Assembly (NCBI GenBank): GCA_021815245.1 | Contig: JAKAHF010000094.1 | Span: forward strand, 1 to 7,439 | Reading direction: 5' to 3' | Source: Actinomycetes bacterium | GTDB lineage: Bacteria; Actinomycetota; Thermoleophilia; RBG-16-64-13 | DNA length: 7,439 nucleotides | Shown here: piece by piece, positions 7,013-7,439 of the stretch | How the letters are laid out: each line of letters begins with the position of its first letter | Numbering within the stretch: the first letter of the stretch is position 1 | Notes under the pieces: model-generated | Told to the model about the DNA's origin: nothing | Seen by the model: the letters and a program-made list of their open reading frames with translations, nothing else | Databases searched by the model: none | Program-made: the position numbers and the translations under genes

Positions 7013-7439
7013 CTACTTTCTCTCGGCCCGGCCGAGACGGGCCCTCAGTCTGAAGAGGTCGTAGCGCAGAAGAAAACGGCCCCAACTCACCGGCCGGCGG
7101 GCCGTATCGCGTGAAAGGTGCTCGAGACACAGCGCCGGGGCGCCCGCAGGTTGGTCGAGTACTCCGGCCGCCTCCTCCTCCAGCGGGAGGGCACACAGGG
7201 TGATCTCGCCTTCTGCGAAGCCGTGACCGCGAGTCGACTGCAGGAAACCATGCAGAGAGGTAAGCTTGAGTTGCGACTCGACGAGCGGCCTCCGCAGATC
7301 GAAGACGACGTACTCTTTGTGATACACCGCGGGGGCGCCGTCCTTGACGACCAGTCGCCGCAGGTACACGACGCGATGTCCCACGGGGATGGCGAGCATG
7401 GCGCTCAGTTGGTCATCCGCCTTGATCGTGCTGGCCGAG
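7013..7439 (-). CDS. GntR/HutC-type transcriptional regulator, UTRA domain only (5' part outside window)
   Basis: The visible 141 codons form a UTRA effector-binding domain, the C-terminal half of HutC-subfamily GntR regulators. Recognisable features are VGHRVVYLRRLVVKDG, the YHKEYVVFD strand, RRPLVESQL, TSLHGFLQ, and the closing PALCLEHLSRD and RPVSWGRFLLRYD strands, ending in ERK. The frame is open to the right edge of the window and the first in-frame ATG (7399) falls inside the domain, so the gene is cut by the window. The DNA-binding winged helix must lie beyond base 7439. It is followed five bases later by the corrinoid protein gene in the same direction, which suggests one transcript and control of methyl-transfer genes, possibly by the methylated substrate. 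The effector and operator cannot be seen. A stand-alone UTRA protein is possible but unlikely. Confidence 0.85.
   Translation of the reverse strand, partial: SASTIKADDQLSAMLAIPVGHRVVYLRRLVVKDGAPAVYHKEYVVFDLRRPLVESQLKLTSLHGFLQSTRGHGFAEGEITLCALPLEEEAAGVLDQPAGAPALCLEHLSRDTARRPVSWGRFLLRYDLFRLRARLGRAERK

Noticed and set aside
6591..7064. + strand open frame of 157 codons opposite the corrinoid protein
   Set aside because: It has no domain features, while the - strand has the complete DxHxxG/SxL/GG cobalamin-binding signature.
7008..7196. Upstream in-frame extension of the corrinoid protein to base 7196
   Set aside because: The extra 63 residues are low-complexity Pro/Gly/Arg-rich and overlap the UTRA gene in another frame. 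The cap domain begins at the ATG at 7007.

Overview
The window is GC-rich, with G or C at most third codon positions, and is almost entirely coding. It holds five genes: three on the + strand in the left 85% and two on the - strand at the right end. The gene content suggests an anaerobic or facultatively anaerobic bacterium. It combines an oxygen-sensitive type of ATP-driven iron-sulfur electron activator, a methyltransferase-type corrinoid protein, a GntR-type regulator and an MmpL-like exporter. This would fit an anaerobic actinobacterial, chloroflexal or clostridial-type lineage, but the window contains no rRNA or marker gene, so taxonomy is inference only.

Left block (2-3597, +): two genes that overlap by one base (TGATG) encode a split version of the large 2-hydroxyacyl-CoA dehydratase activase-like proteins. 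The first, entering from outside the window, carries an ASKHA ATPase/activase domain with the two cluster-binding cysteines, a four-cysteine motif, and a DUF2229/HgdA-like C-terminal part. The second is a 470-residue HgdB-like protein. Both dehydratase-like parts show a comparable cysteine triad, so together they look like an ATP-driven low-potential electron-transfer machine. Its substrate is unknown.

Middle block (3682-6309, +): after an 84-base gap containing a possible hairpin lies an 875-residue RND/MMPL transporter with the Asp-Tyr proton-relay pairs in both repeats. Nothing in the sequence ties it functionally to the left block.

Right block (7439-6348, -): a GntR/HutC-type regulator, of which only the UTRA effector-binding domain is inside the window, is followed five bases later by a 219-residue corrinoid protein of the MtaC/MtbC/MttC type. 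They form a probable operon for regulated methyl transfer from an unknown methylated compound. The methyltransferase partners are not in the window. This operon converges on the MMPL gene, with 38 bases between the stop codons.

The most noteworthy items are the split activase/dehydratase-like pair with its duplicated cysteine pattern, and the regulator-corrinoid operon. No RNA genes, insertion sequences, CRISPR arrays or long repeats were seen.
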